Of a DNA stretch of 64,000 bases, positions 1 to 10,862 are shown piece by piece. Every line of letters begins with the position of its first letter. The first letter of the stretch is position 1. Location: assembly GCF_032854445.1 (NCBI RefSeq), contig NC_088296.1, positions 8,840,706 to 8,904,705 on the forward strand, given 5' to 3'. The position numbers were made by a program, and so were the translations under genes. The notes beneath the pieces are model-generated. The model did not search any database, had not been told where the DNA came from, and was given only the letters and a program-made list of their open reading frames with translations. Origin of the DNA: Liolophura sinensis. Its lineage: Eukaryota > Mollusca > Polyplacophora > Chitonida > Chitonidae.

Positions 1-394
1 ACGTTTTTCAGGGGTGACAACATTTACTTGAATCAGGGATAGCGACAACCAATGCCATCACTGTGTGACAGTCAAAACAGTTGTGAAAGAGTGAAACAGT
101 GCCTAGAGTAAACAGTGCCAGCCATAACGTACACAGAGGCAAATACGTACGTCTTACACTGAGTCAAGAGCAAATAAAAAAATATAATATAATATTTAAA
201 GACGGGGTTCGTAACAGTATTGCGGAAATATCAATTCTCCTCTCAATATAATATACAAAGGAATAAAATACTTGTATACTACCAGATCCACGGCAAGCTC
301 TGAGCGACTGGGGATGTTGTTGTTGTTGCCGAGAGTACCGTCGTGTTAGCCTGCCTCACATGTTGACTACTTGTCACTCCCGTTTTTTTGCATT

Positions 395-860
395 ACTTTT
401 TCCTATTTAAAGTAAAAAAAGGTAAAATATGAAGTAAGGTTCATCATTCAGACCACTGAAACTATGTATAAATATACTTTCATTTTTTTTTTGTTTAAGA
501 GTGTTGAAAGGCTTTCAAATATTTGAATTCTACGGTGGCCATACTGACCGTGTTTAGGAACTCTGACGTCACACCACATTTTTCCCAAATAACATTATTT
601 TTGTAATCTTTTACTCATAAGTTAAAAGACTTATTACAACATCCAATGTCGTGATTAAAGTTGCAAAAATTTTCTGTGACGTCACAGGTCCTAAACATCA
701 TTCAACGGATTTAAAGGGTTTTAGCTCTCTTTACAAAAACGCTAAAAAAACGCTAAAAAAACAAAAAAAACAAATGAAAGTATATATATGCACAGTTTTA
801 AGTAGTCTGTTTGATGAGCCTGAGTTTATATTTTAGCTTTCTTTTATTTTAACACTACTC
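395..860. repeat. Foldback (MITE-like) element with long inverted arms
   Basis: The left arm, about 413-577, matches the reverse complement of the right arm, about 676-845, almost end to end. Shared blocks include a TATACTTTCATTT-type stretch, a TGTTTAGGA block and a TGACGTCAC block nearest the centre. Arms are roughly 160 bases with a spacer near 100 bases. No coding capacity is visible. This looks like a non-autonomous foldback DNA element. Outer ends and target duplication are not resolved. Confidence 0.65.
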
Positions 861-1844
861 CATCGTCGTCCGCTGAAATGCATGGGCTTGTCCTCATTCA
901 TTTTATTGGCTAAACTGCCTAATGTCACTGACCGAGCACTACGCGAACTTGGCAGCCTGAAGAAAATGGCTTGCGCTTTTCTTTCTGACAAGCTTTAATG
1001 AGGTCAAAGAGAGTATGTTACTGACTGAAAACTAGTTGGATTCGTGTGTATGCTCAATGATGAAGACTTTTGCATCGGTTTTCAAACCCTTCCCAAGCAT
1101 CGTCAGTTTAGTTTATCAGATTATTTAACCTTGATGTATGTGTGGTTATTTTGGGCGTATTTATCTTGAGCACACCGTTAGTAGTCATAGGCAAGCTGTA
1201 ATCTAAAGAACTCCAATATGGCTGACTGAATATTGTTCTCAGAGTAATGATGTCACATGCAGCACTTCTATATGACGGATGTCACGCTTACGAATGTAGG
1301 AAACTCAACAGAGCACCTGACAACAACCGCATTTGATAATGTACCTTATACGACTCCTAGCGCGAGGCAGAAGCTAGGCCATAGCCAATTTTTATTCAAA
1401 GTTTTGGAGGCATTAGCATGTGCCCACCCCTCAATTCCCAATAACCTCTTATCCAACATCCCCACCCCCCCTACCTTCATTCATTCCAAACGATCAACAC
1501 ACATCATCATACATCACTGCACTGCATTTCACTGCATAAGAAATCTATCAATCAATAATCACGTCACTTTTTATCGATTTATCTGTATGATTAATTTACC
1601 CCTTGTCTTCCACTAATATGGTGTGTGTAGTTGTACTTCACACGTTGAAGAGTTCTTTAGTAAGTAGCCAAAGGTATCCCGGAAACTGAACATCCATGGA
1701 TTGTCGTGAATATTAATGAACTGGGCCACCTGATAAAGAGTACGAGCTCTTAATTGAGGGGAAAATCCACATAAAATGGGGTGAAATGTATTTGAAAAAC
1801 CACAGATGTCATATAGGGAAAAACGTGGATACCGAAGACTTGGT
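861..1844. other. Intergenic sequence, nothing recognised
   Basis: AT-rich unique-looking sequence. A 119-codon open frame at 1257-1616 on the plus strand has low-complexity composition (His, Thr, Ile rich), no recognisable domain and no splice or promoter context, so I do not call it a gene. Confidence 0.4.
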
Positions 1845-1970
1845 TATGATTGGTAAATGGTCACGCATATTACCGGTGAAATTTAGTTCCTTGTCATTTT
1901 ACCTGAGTTAGGGGTTTAGTCTAACTGTTCATGTAAATGCTTTAATGGTAGCAACTCATACATAACCTTT
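1845..1970 (+). repeat. Dispersed repeat family R1, copy 1
   Basis: Contains the family hallmark: a TTTACCTGAGTTAGGGGTTT-type block followed about 20 bases later by TGTAAATGC and then TAGCAAC. Related copies are at 3055-3245, 6535-6835, 7690-7975 and, inverted, 46887-46970. It sits directly upstream of a SINE remnant, as several other copies do. Confidence 0.6.
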
Positions 1971-1992
1971 GTACAAAGGTTTAATCTGAATT

Positions 1993-2160
1993 CTTCCTCT
2001 CCCGCCATAAGTGGGAACGTCTGTCAGCAACCTGCGGATGGTCGTGTGTTTCCTCCAGGTTCTGTCCGGTTTCCTTAAACCACAATGCTGGCCGCCGTGG
2101 TATAAGTGAAATATTCTTGAGTACGGCGTAAAACACCAATCAAATAAATAAATAAAATTT
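1993..2160 (+). mobile_element. tRNA-derived SINE (family A), 5'-truncated
   Basis: Carries the middle and 3' part of the main SINE: the CAACCTGCGGATGGTCGTG block, the CTGGCCGCCGTGGTATAAG block, the ATATTCTTGAGTACGGCG core and an AAATAAATAAAT tail. The tRNA-like head is missing. Confidence 0.85.
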
Positions 2161-2776
2161 AATTTGAATTGCAGCGAAAAAAAACAAGTTAATTCCAATG
2201 CATTAAGCCCAATTGCAAGGTCTAGAACTATGCAAGGCAATACGTTGTGATCATGTTTAATAAACACTTGCATGAAAGATATTGAAATGATAACATTTAA
2301 TTAAATTTAATTGAAAATCGAATATATGGCTACCACATATGGCTATGGAACATTCTGAAATACCAGTGGGATGGAAGAAAATATCAGGGAAAAAGACGCA
2401 ATTTCATCATGATATTTGTCAAAATCGACACTCAAACCTCAACTCATTGGACTGTCTTCAGAGTTGGGACAATGTAAAATACTTCATCATAAGGTTGAAT
2501 GAAGTTTTTTCGTGACATTTCGTCCAGCGTTCAGCTATTCTTTTTTGTCTAATTCCCTACAAAGAGTTTTGCGCCCTTTCACTTGTAACTATAGAAATTA
2601 ATGTCAGCTATTTCCGTTATTTCATGTATCCGTGAAACTGCGCTGAAGCACGTAGATGGCAAATCTCTGTATTTATATATGCCCTATGTCACATTGGTAT
2701 TAAACAATATATTTTTTTTTGTACCACGGGATGGAAACATTAAAAAATGTTCTAAGCACGTAATTTTTTAACAGTT

Positions 2777-2990
2777 TCAAATATTAACGATTTCCCATGT
2801 GTCCCACTCGGAATTCTTCTCTCCTTCAAGTTTGACAGCAGTGCGAACAAACCCATAACACTGACGCGTGCGCAGATTGTAGCTAAAGACCTCACATGCC
2901 TCAATGCACAATCGGGCACATATAGTCACAGAAGGCGTTCTCATCTCAAAAAGCTTTTGCTCAGTCATCAGGAAACCACGGGCGAAAGGC
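2777..2990 (-). CDS. PAN protein exon 2 (PAN domain and stop)
   Basis: 214 bases from the acceptor (TTTGCAG on the minus strand) to TGA. Four cysteines lie within about 20 residues, with FSYN between the third and fourth. Confidence 0.65.
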
Positions 2991-3389
2991 CTGCAAACTG
3001 AACAAATACAAAACTACCTGGTGATTTTATTCCATTTATGATTAACGCAGAGTTTAGCCAATCGCCACTTATTCACACAGTTTACCTCGATCAGGGTGTC
3101 ATACTAACTTTATTCTTAAAAAGTAGCAACTTAGACGGCTCCTAGCACCACGGATTAAAGTGTACAGTGAAGTTAATTGCAATTTATTAGACGCCATTAG
3201 TCTAGAACACCAACAACACATAGCTATATTTGCATAAATGCATAGTTACTATCGACTAATATTTTGTTCAGCTGACCTGTTCTCTTTTCCGTCTTCCTTT
3301 CCCGGGACTGTTGATGATTCTTGAGTCCTGCCAAACACAAGCACAATTAACAGTATACTCGCAGCACTCTTCAGCCCCAGATATTTCAT
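2777..3389 (-). CDS. Small secreted PAN/apple-domain protein, two coding exons
   Basis: Exon 1 (3389-3277) starts at an ATG and encodes MKYLGLKSAASILLIVLVFG, a clear signal peptide, followed by a polar linker. Its donor reads GTCAGC. Exon 2 (2990-2777) follows a TTGCAG acceptor. The phases agree (two bases plus one) and the joined frame encodes 108 residues and a TGA stop. The mature part contains ICARLCIEACEVFSYN and RQCYGF, the spacing of cysteines and aromatic residues seen in PAN/apple domains, which usually bind protein or carbohydrate ligands outside the cell. It is short: PAN domains are normally joined to others such as lectin domains, and none follows here. The intron holds an R1 repeat copy. 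A downstream exon replacing the stop cannot be excluded. Confidence 0.65.
3055..3245 (+). repeat. Dispersed repeat family R1, copy 2
   Basis: Diverged copy with the TTTACCTCGATCAGGGTGTC block, the AGTAGCAACTTAGACGGCTC block and the GCAATTTATTAGACGCCATT block. It lies mostly in the intron of the PAN gene. Confidence 0.5.
3277..3389 (-). CDS. PAN protein exon 1 (signal peptide)
   Basis: 113 bases from the ATG to a GT donor at 3276-3275, ending with two bases of an arginine codon. Hydrophobic core SAASILLIVLVFG after a lysine-containing N terminus. Confidence 0.65.
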
Positions 3390-3411
3390 GCCGCCTTAGA
3401 TAGAACGACTA

Positions 3412-3562
3412 AAAAAATGTATGGCAGCAACCTGCGGATGGTCGTGGATTTCCTCCAGGGCTCTACCCGGTTTCCTCCCATATTAATGCTGGCCGCCATA
3501 GAATAAGTGGAATATTTTTGAGTGCGGCATAAATCATCAATCAAATAAATAAATTTAAAAAA
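3412..3562 (+). mobile_element. SINE family A fragment
   Basis: Has GCAGCAACCTGCGGATGGTC, GCTGGCCGCC and a CAATCAAATAAATAAAT tail. The head is absent. It is just upstream of the PAN gene's first exon, so it lies in the putative promoter region. Confidence 0.8.
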
Positions 3563-3839
3563 TGTAAGAACAACAGTGATTATTTCTGAAAAATGTATTC
3601 GATTTTCTTTTTTAATATCTTCAACGTTAGCTACAGAGATACAGCGTTGACCAAAAACCTTTATAGATATGCAATTTAAATGAATGGCATGCAAATGATT
3701 CCTGAAAAAGTGAGTTTTCAGGAATGAGTTTAAATGATTATCTCGACCAAAAGTCCATGGATTTCCTAAAAAATCCCCTTAAGCAGTGTGTTTTTCAGAA
3801 AGGATAAGCCTGCAAATACCGGAGAAACAATTTACCATA

Positions 3840-4800
3840 GTATGCCACGAACAATAAACCACAATCAATGAATAAACTACGAACAATGTGCCACATTCAG
3901 TGAGGTTTCTTCTGTGGTGATACCACGAGCAATATTCCTCATTCCGGAATTATTTCCATAAAGGATAACTGGCATAATATGCGTCGTTCTGGCAGGTTTC
4001 CGTGAGGAGAAACCACGAATAATATGTGTCCCCGTGAAGGGATACCAGGCTCACTATCCTATCATTCATATCTGGGGATACAACAAACAATATGCCTCAT
4101 TCCGGCTGGTTTCCGTGAGGGGATACAACGAACAATATGCTTAATTCTGACAGGTTTCTGTGAGGTGATACCAAGAACAATATGCGTCATTCTGGCGGCT
4201 TTCCGTGAGAGGTTACAAGAAACAATGTGTCATCCAAACAGGTTTCCGCGAGGGGATTCCAGGAACAAGCCCATCTTCTCTACTTTCTGTAAGGGGATAA
4301 CCAGCACAATATGCGTCGTTCTGGCAGGTTTCCGTGAGGGGATATCACGAACACTATAAGTCATTGTGGCAGGTTTCCGTGAGGAGAAACCACAATATGT
4401 ATCCTTGTGAAGGGATACCAAGCACGATATCCTTCATTCTGGTAGGTTTTCGTGAGGGGATACAACGAACAATATGCCTCATTCTCGCTGGTTTCCGTGA
4501 GGGGATACCACGAACAATAAGCGTCATTCTGGCAGGTTTTCGTGAGGATAAACCACGAACAATATGCGTCATTCTAGCAGGTTTCCGTGAGGAGATACAA
4601 CGAACAATATAAGTCATTCTGGCAGGTTTCCGTGAGGAGATACCACGACCAATATGCGTGATTCGGGCAGGTTTCTTTCAGGGGATACCATGAACAATAT
4701 GCGTCATTCTGGCAGGTTTTCGTGAGAGGTTACAAGGAACAATGTGTCATCCAAACAGGTTTCGGCGAGGGGATTCCAGGAAAAAGCCCATCTTCTCTAC
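3840..4800. repeat. 45-bp minisatellite, about 20 degenerate copies
   Basis: Repeating unit of about 45 bases built on GGCAGGTTTCCGTGAGGGGA followed by TACCACGAACAATATGCGTC and ATTCT. Because 45 is a multiple of three, both strands show open frames with a 15-residue period. These are by-products and not genes. The GTGTCATCCAAACAGG variant with its flank appears twice (4228-4300 and 4742-4800), showing a longer internal duplication. Confidence 0.85.
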
Positions 4801-6138
4801 TTATTATAAAAAATCTTTGTTGTAAACAAAATCTTTGTTTTAAATTTACATTTAAAAGCAGAAAAATATTTTACAAAGCTTACCCGTTGAAGAGGTAGGA
4901 TCAGGATCAGGTGTAACAGCGTCTGTAGGAGAGACAAACATGAATCTTAAAAAGATTGTTTGAATAATACTCAGGATCTGAGTATAACTTGTTAGAGTCC
5001 TCGATGGTAATATCTTGTAGACGATAATATAGAATGTTGTAAAATCAAGATCTTTAGGTGGTACACTTTAATTCGTTAATTACTTGATGGATTGGGAATC
5101 ACCTCTCTAAACAAACAAGGGTTCAAGAAAAATATTAAAGCCGTATGATGTTAACATTGTTTCAGTGTTCCACAGTCATCGCACAGGGCCACATCATGGA
5201 AAGCCATTGGCGAGCTAGTATCGCGCTACTGGGCAGAATCGTGGTGCGTACGACCATATATGGCATATTTAAAAAAAGTCACTACTAAATTTAAAATGAA
5301 CGCTAAGGAAAATGCTGTAACTTAAAACGCAAAAGTCACGAGAACTCACAGTAAACGCGTTTTACAACATAGGACAGTTTCATTACGTAAACTTTTAGCG
5401 GGAGTTTTATGCATAGAGTTGAACATTTGCATATGAAATATTGACTAAATTTTCACACAGATCACGCGCAACACGATTATTTACAAGCTGATATACAGTT
5501 CTGGTGAAAAAAATCACTGAAAAATGTCATTTGGTGTGATAGAGTGCACATTTCACTCTTTATTTTGAAACCAAAATGCACAGATTCAATGTCTTCTCAT
5601 TTCGAACCAAAAATGATATTTGTGTGTTCGTCAAAGGCGATTCTTGATAGAGATATAATACATAAATGGTTTCTATCTAAGTTTACATTTTCTATTGGTA
5701 AATTGACTTTGCAACTTTCGGTAATAATGTTTTTTACTCTTAGCATTTTGGTATATAGGGGTTAAATGATACGGAATAGGCGCTGATTGACTGACAGTGG
5801 ACATAAAGTCTCCTGGGCCCAGTTGTTTGAAAGTTTATTACCTAATACTGGCATTAAGTCATATTTTATATTTAAAATTTTAGCCCAAATCTGCAGCCAA
5901 TATAGTTTCAAAGGTCACAGAATAAAAGTAGCAGATTTAATTCATATTTAATGTACTGTTACACAATTATTTTTGAGCTAAGTTCAAAATTGAAGACCTG
6001 GATTAACGTTAAATCTGCTATTTAGTCTTGGTCAAGCTTAAGTAAATCTGCCATAATCAGCTTAGGTTGGACTTTTGGGGTTTGCCTCTATGACAAAATA
6101 CAATCAGAATCAGTAAATCAGCTGTGTTTATGTAAGGG
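4801..6138. other. Intergenic sequence, nothing recognised
   Basis: AT-rich, without recognisable repeats or exons. It separates the PAN gene promoter side from the end of the C-type lectin gene. Confidence 0.4.
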
Positions 6139-6326
6139 TTATATATGGGTATCCCCACCGTATTGGCACACGAAATTGTCCATTCCGTTGCACTTTCTTT
6201 GAGTCCACATATACTGGTCTGGGAGGTGTTGAAATCGACAGACAAGGCCACAATCCCGATCTCCATACTCCATGCCACCGAGGAAAAGGTAATGTTTTGA
6301 AAACGTCACAGTTCTCGCTGGAGATC
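6139..6326 (-). CDS. C-type lectin gene last exon, C-terminal half of domain
   Basis: 188 bases from a TTTTATAG acceptor to TAA. Two bases complete the split glycine codon. Encodes the loop region and the last two conserved cysteines (RDCG and FVCQ). Confidence 0.75.
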
Positions 6327-8940
6327 CTATAAAACGTTGTAAAACAAAAGACTACATCATGCAGAATAAATCTACAAGATCGACGACATTATGATAGTTG
6401 GAAAGTTGTCACCGGAGAAAACCGGCCTCAGGTCTGATTCTAGGTGCTCGGGTAAAAGCTTCCTTGTAGCGGCTGATACAATCTCTAACATCAGAGCTTA
6501 AACGGAATCACGTCAAAAACACGAAAAAAAAAAACCATGAGTGAGGTTAATTGGAATTTATTTGATGTCACTGGTCTATGATTACCCAAAATGCTATGTT
6601 GCCATCACATTTAACGTACAATAACATTAAAAGAATGCAATCGTTTTGGGATGCTTTGTCTTGGTTTATGTAGGAATACAATATAAATAAAAATTGTTGT
6701 AAAAACTGAGTAAAACTAGAGCGGCGACAACTGTGTGATAGGTGGCAGATACCTACACCTAATAGGTAAAATACGGCCCCCTGTCAGTTTACCTCAACCA
6801 GGGTTTATTCATGTAAATGCATAAATATAACATAAAGAAAGACTACCCCTCCCCCCCCCCCAAAAAAAACAAAAACAAAGAACAAATGCTACATTTATTC
6901 AGACACTTTCAAAATCATTTAAGACAAACAAAAATCATTTTAAATGTGATGATCACATCACATTTAGTTCTTTTTATTCTTTTTTTTTATCACCAACATC
7001 ATCTGCAACGCACTCAAGAAAGTCAATCCATTGAGTTTACGTCATGCTATATGTAATGAATCCAAAGTTAAGAGGTATAGATATTGCATCAGGTCAACAT
7101 TATGGAATTTTTTACTATTTAATTAGTTTATGGCAAAAAAGTTTTTATGATGCTATAAGGCAATGCGAAGAGAAAACGAAAGTGAAAATTCCAGCTTCGT
7201 GCAAGAGATGAACATGAAAAGACGATTGCTACCAGCCTGCATATTCGTCTTCGGTCGATCGTGGGAAAATGTTCACGCAATCTGCTGGTAGTGGATTTCC
7301 GGTGGTTTTCCTCCCACAGTAATGCTGGACTCAGTTGTATAAGTGTTAGGACTGAGTACCGTGTAATACACCAATAGAATAGATAAACAAAGCCTCCATA
7401 ATCACGGGAATTCCCCTACCTCCACTCGCGTGAATGAAGCCTGACATTCTTACTTCTCGTATATACTTGTTTCAATTGTTACACAGGTTTCCTGTGGAAT
7501 GATTTTTCGTGGAAGGTGTCTGATATAAGTGTATGATAACTACTAGATCTTAACGTCACAGCAGAGGAAGAAAGGATGCTATTGTCTATCACTCCTACTA
7601 TATCTTTTGTTCTTTACTTTCAGTCTTATTTCTAATTCAGAAATGCTCATACATCAGTATAATTATGACCCATAGTATAGAGCTCCGATCAGAGCAGCTA
7701 GGATGGTGTGATAATTGGAAAAATGGTCACACGAAATCGGTGAAGCATGGTTTCTTGAGAATTTACCCTAGTTGGGGTTTTATTCTCGCTCTTCACGTAA
7801 ATGCATAAATAGTAGCAAAGTACAAGCCGCTTAGCACTATGGCTTAAGCAGAATTAGGTAAAAAAAAGGCAGTGAATTGCAACTTATTAGATGTCATAGG
7901 TCTAGATTTACCTGTACTCAAAATGCTGTGTTGTCATCACATTTAACATACAATAACATTAAAACAACGCAAAAGGATTAGGGGGGGATGGCCTCCGTGG
8001 CTCAGTCGGTTAGCGCGCTAGCGCAGCGTAGTGACCCAGAAGCCTCTCACCAATCGCTGTGAGTTCAAGACCAGCCTATGCTGGCTTCCTCTCCGGCCGT
8101 ACGTGGGAAGGTCTTCCAGCAACCTGCGGATGGTCGTGGGTTTCCCCCGGGTTCTGCCCGGTTTCCACCCACCATAATGCTGACCGCCATCGTATAAGTG
8201 AAATATTCTTGAGTACGGCGTAAAACAACAATCAAAAAAAAAAAAATCAAAGGGATTAGGCTTCAGCACTGGAATCTATTGCTGACATTCAATGACGGTA
8301 CATATTTAATGTAACATGTAAGGAGGCGCATTGTTAAAAATATTTGTCAATGAATATTGTATAACTCAAGCTCTGATTTGATGGGCAACACACAAGTTAG
8401 AGGGTTTAAATCCAGGGTCCGCTTTTATCATACAACTTAAAGCATCAGTCCTAAATTACAAGTACGTAACTCGGAACAGGAAAGGATGGTACATTGTTTT
8501 GCAGGAAAGAATTCGTGTATTGTAAAACTTCCAAGAACGAACAATTTTAATTCTAGCTGTGTTTGAATTTTTTAGTTAAAGACTCTTAATACGGGACCGA
8601 GCATTTCAACAGGATGTAAGGTATATTAGGCATGTCAGGTATATTAGGCACTCACCGTCAATCCACTCCCAGTGCCCCTCATTACGTTGATCTGTTAAGC
8701 CGAGCCATAGACATGCTGTGAAGGAAACCTTCTCCAACAGCTGCCTGAAGTCTGGGTCCTTTCTTATCAAATTGTCGTCAATCATGGCAAGTTGCCCGCC
8801 ACGATTTCCACAACGCCTTTTGGCCTCATACCATGTCACCAGCAAGTGGTTCAGCTCGTAACATTTGTTGTCGTATTCTATCGTACGCACGGATGCGGAC
8901 ACCTTTCTTTGGTTGTTACACAATGGTTGGCCATGGTGTA
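6139..8940 (-). CDS. C-type lectin domain protein, last two exons (5' part not found)
   Basis: Exon 8940-8656 and exon 6326-6139 join in phase across a GTGAGT donor and a TTTTATAG acceptor, making one complete C-type lectin-like domain. Visible landmarks are CYELN near the start, TWYEAKRRC, GGQLAMIDD, LWLGLTD, HWEWIDG, then GDRDCG and NFVCQYG before a TAA stop. The usual calcium/sugar residues (EPN or QPD, and WND) are not present: the matching positions read FLGGMEYGDRDC and QYMWTQRKC. It may therefore bind a non-sugar ligand or lack calcium-dependent binding. The upstream exon needs a phase-1 donor; 10021-9942 is a weak candidate. No signal peptide exon was located. Confidence 0.75.
6535..6835 (+). 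repeat. Dispersed repeat family R1, rearranged copy 3
   Basis: 6540-6640 closely resembles 7870-7970 (shared CATCACATTTAACRTACAAT-type block). 6780-6835 carries the AGTTTACCTCAACCAGGGTT and TGTAAATGCATAAAT blocks, but in the opposite order to copy 4. The unit is rearranged or the copies are tandem and partly deleted. Confidence 0.5.
7265..7390 (+). mobile_element. SINE family A fragment, highly diverged
   Basis: Recognisable as GGTTTTCCTCCCACAGTAAT, AATGCTGG, TATAAGTG, then CTGAGTACCGTGTAATACAC and CAATAGAATAGAT. Head absent. Located in the lectin gene intron. Confidence 0.6.
7690..7975 (+). repeat. Dispersed repeat family R1, longest copy
   Basis: Carries all blocks in order: AAATGGTCACACGAAATCGG, TTTACCCTAGTTGGGGTTTT, CGTAAATGCATAAATAGTAG, GCAACTTATTAGATGTCATA and CATCACATTTAACATACAAT. 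It ends about 14 bases before a full-length SINE head. Confidence 0.6.
7989..8248 (+). mobile_element. SINE family A, full length
   Basis: Begins GGCCTCCGTGGCTCAGTCGG (tRNA-like head with A-box), followed by a B-box-like GTGAGTTCAAGACC, the conserved middle and an A-rich tail. Some bases of the CCAATGCGGTCGC stretch are lost. Lies in the C-type lectin gene intron. Confidence 0.9.
8656..8940 (-). CDS. C-type lectin gene exon, N-terminal half of domain
   Basis: 285 bases between an ATTTTCAG acceptor and a GTGAGT donor (8655-8650). Starts with two bases of a split codon and ends one base into a glycine codon. Encodes the first two-thirds of the fold, up to HWEWIDG. Confidence 0.8.
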
Positions 8941-9043
8941 CTGAAAATATTGCATATTTATTAAACAGGTTACCCTAGACATAACTACGTTTTAGATAAA
9001 AAAATTATAAGGTATAATTAAGTAAAGCTTTTATTGGTCTTGG

Positions 9044-9306
9044 GGCCTCCGTGGATGAGTTGGTTAGCGCGCTAGCGCAGCGCAATGACCCACAAGCCTC
9101 TCACCAATGCGGTCGCTGTGATTTGAAGTCCAGTTCATGCTGGCTTCCTGTCCGGCCGTAAGTGGGAAGGACTTGCAGCAACCTGCGGATGGTCGTGGGT
9201 TTCCCCCGGACTTTGCCCGGTTTCCTTCCACCATAATGCTGGCCGCCGTCGCATAAGTGAAATATTCTAAAGTGTGGCGTAAAACACCAATAAAATAAAT
9301 AAATTA
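9044..9306 (+). mobile_element. SINE family A, full length
   Basis: Head GGCCTCCGTGGATGAGTTGG, GGTCGCTGTGATTTGAAGTC (changed B-box), full middle and an AAATAAATAAAT tail. About 100 bases upstream of the lectin exon. Confidence 0.9.
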
Positions 9307-9941
9307 TTGTTCTTTCTTTTGAAGTATTTTTACAGATTCTTTCAAAACTAGAAGACAAAAAGTTTTGGGTATGTCTAAATTTCTGCAATGTTTATTTATT
9401 GAATATTTTAATGTATTAATGATTGAGATTTGGCAGTACGTTACACATGTCATGGAGGGAACATATCAGAACCGGAAAACAGTCAGCTTTTCAGACGAGA
9501 ATGTGTGAAACTAAAATTAAAATAAGAAAATTTTCGGCTTTAAAACCAGAAAAGGCAAGAAAACAAAATCGAGTACCATATCAATTATTTTTATACATAT
9601 ACTACTAGATGAATGCATGCATTAAATATTGTGAATTAATGATAAAGGTTTAATTTCAGGTATCATCATACAACCAGAAAACAACTGTCTTTCCACGTGA
9701 GAATTGCGGCAACCAGTATCAGGAAATGAACTCTTTAAGCCAACTAAAGAGCATAGAACCCATCTCGAAAAATTGTTCTTTCTTAATGCAGAGAGAGAAT
9801 TCAAATGATTTTTGAGTTCACGTTAATGCATCTAATAGCTGTTTACGGTATGGAGTACAAATCCCTTTACTCACCGCTCTGCAATACGACCAATAAATAT
9901 ATTAGCCTTAAACCCGGGGCCATTATGTGAAGAAGACTCAC

Positions 9942-10021
9942 CAACATTTACACCGTTGTAAATTCTGTACCTCTGTACCACGGTAGTAGCATAGCACGGT
10001 ATCTTCCTGTAATGTCGCTGT
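9942..10021 (-). CDS. Possible upstream exon of the C-type lectin gene
   Basis: An open stretch ends at a strong GTGAGT donor (9941-9936). Its frame joins correctly to the lectin exon at 8940 (phase 1). The encoded text includes IPCYATTVVQRYRIYNGVNV. The acceptor is weak and no domain is recognised, so this rests on splice-site and phase logic only. Confidence 0.25.
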
Positions 10022-10282
10022 CTTCTATTGGCTCTTAAAGAAAACAGTTTCCAAGCCTAGAACGAACATGTATTGTTATTGTTTTAATTGGTCTCATAAA
10101 TATCACAAGACCTTGTCTTCAGTCCTATTCATTACAATGAACAAGTTGAAAAGCCGGAAAACTTCTGAGTGAAGGCCAGAATCGATCAAATTCTAGTGAG
10201 ACATAAAATATTTACTTGTTGCGAAGAAGAACGGTTGATATTTACCAATACATATATGCCGTACATGTTCATATCCCTAAGG

Positions 10283-10520
10283 TTAACTTCGTGTGCCATC
10301 AACATAAACATTATATAAATGTTTACAAACACTATATAATACAATTTCTGTCAGCGGGTTAAGAGAACGGTACCATTCGCGCTCATACATATCTATATAT
10401 AAGATATTGGATATGTCAGTAGCTGTAGAAATTGACATGTTTGTTTGGGTCATTCTTAAACCTTGCACTAGACCTAATAAATTGGCAAACTTATAGACGT
10501 ACCAATAAAAACAGTATACA
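10283..10520 (+). repeat. Dispersed repeat shared with the LINE relic at 45127-45740
   Basis: Blocks ACGGTACCATTCGCGCTCAT and GTCATTCTTAAACCTTGCAC occur in the same order on the minus strand at 45740-45535. The first block also appears at 43340-43365. This is probably a piece of the same retroelement. Confidence 0.5.
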
Positions 10521-10862
10521 TTTTCAGTATTCTTAACTACGGTCTGAGTAGAAAATGCTTAGAAACTATGTATAAATGTTGTGTAACATTACCAGTGGGA
10601 TATGCAGATGATGTATGGAGCTTGTATGGTACAATGTTGGTAGCCGATATTCAAGTATAATCTTCTAAAGACAAAGAAATTGATGTAGTTTGTTCAATGG
10701 CAATTCAATATAATTTCACCTCCACAAAGATATCAGTTTCTTTAGAAGTCTGCATTTGTATAAGTTATACCATTGATTCTTGTTCAGGTCCGTTTTCTCT
10801 GAATCTTTCTTGTCCAGATACCCTCCTTTTTTATCGTCATAATATATTACTATGTCTCGATG

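Noticed and set aside
4024-4617. Overlapping open frames on both strands with a 15-residue period
   Set aside because: They are translations of a 45-base minisatellite; the unit length is a multiple of three, so any stop-free frame stays open.
7989-8060. tRNA-like sequences at SINE heads
   Set aside because: The A-box and B-box are present, but each is followed by the conserved SINE body and the acceptor stem does not pair. They are not functional tRNA genes.
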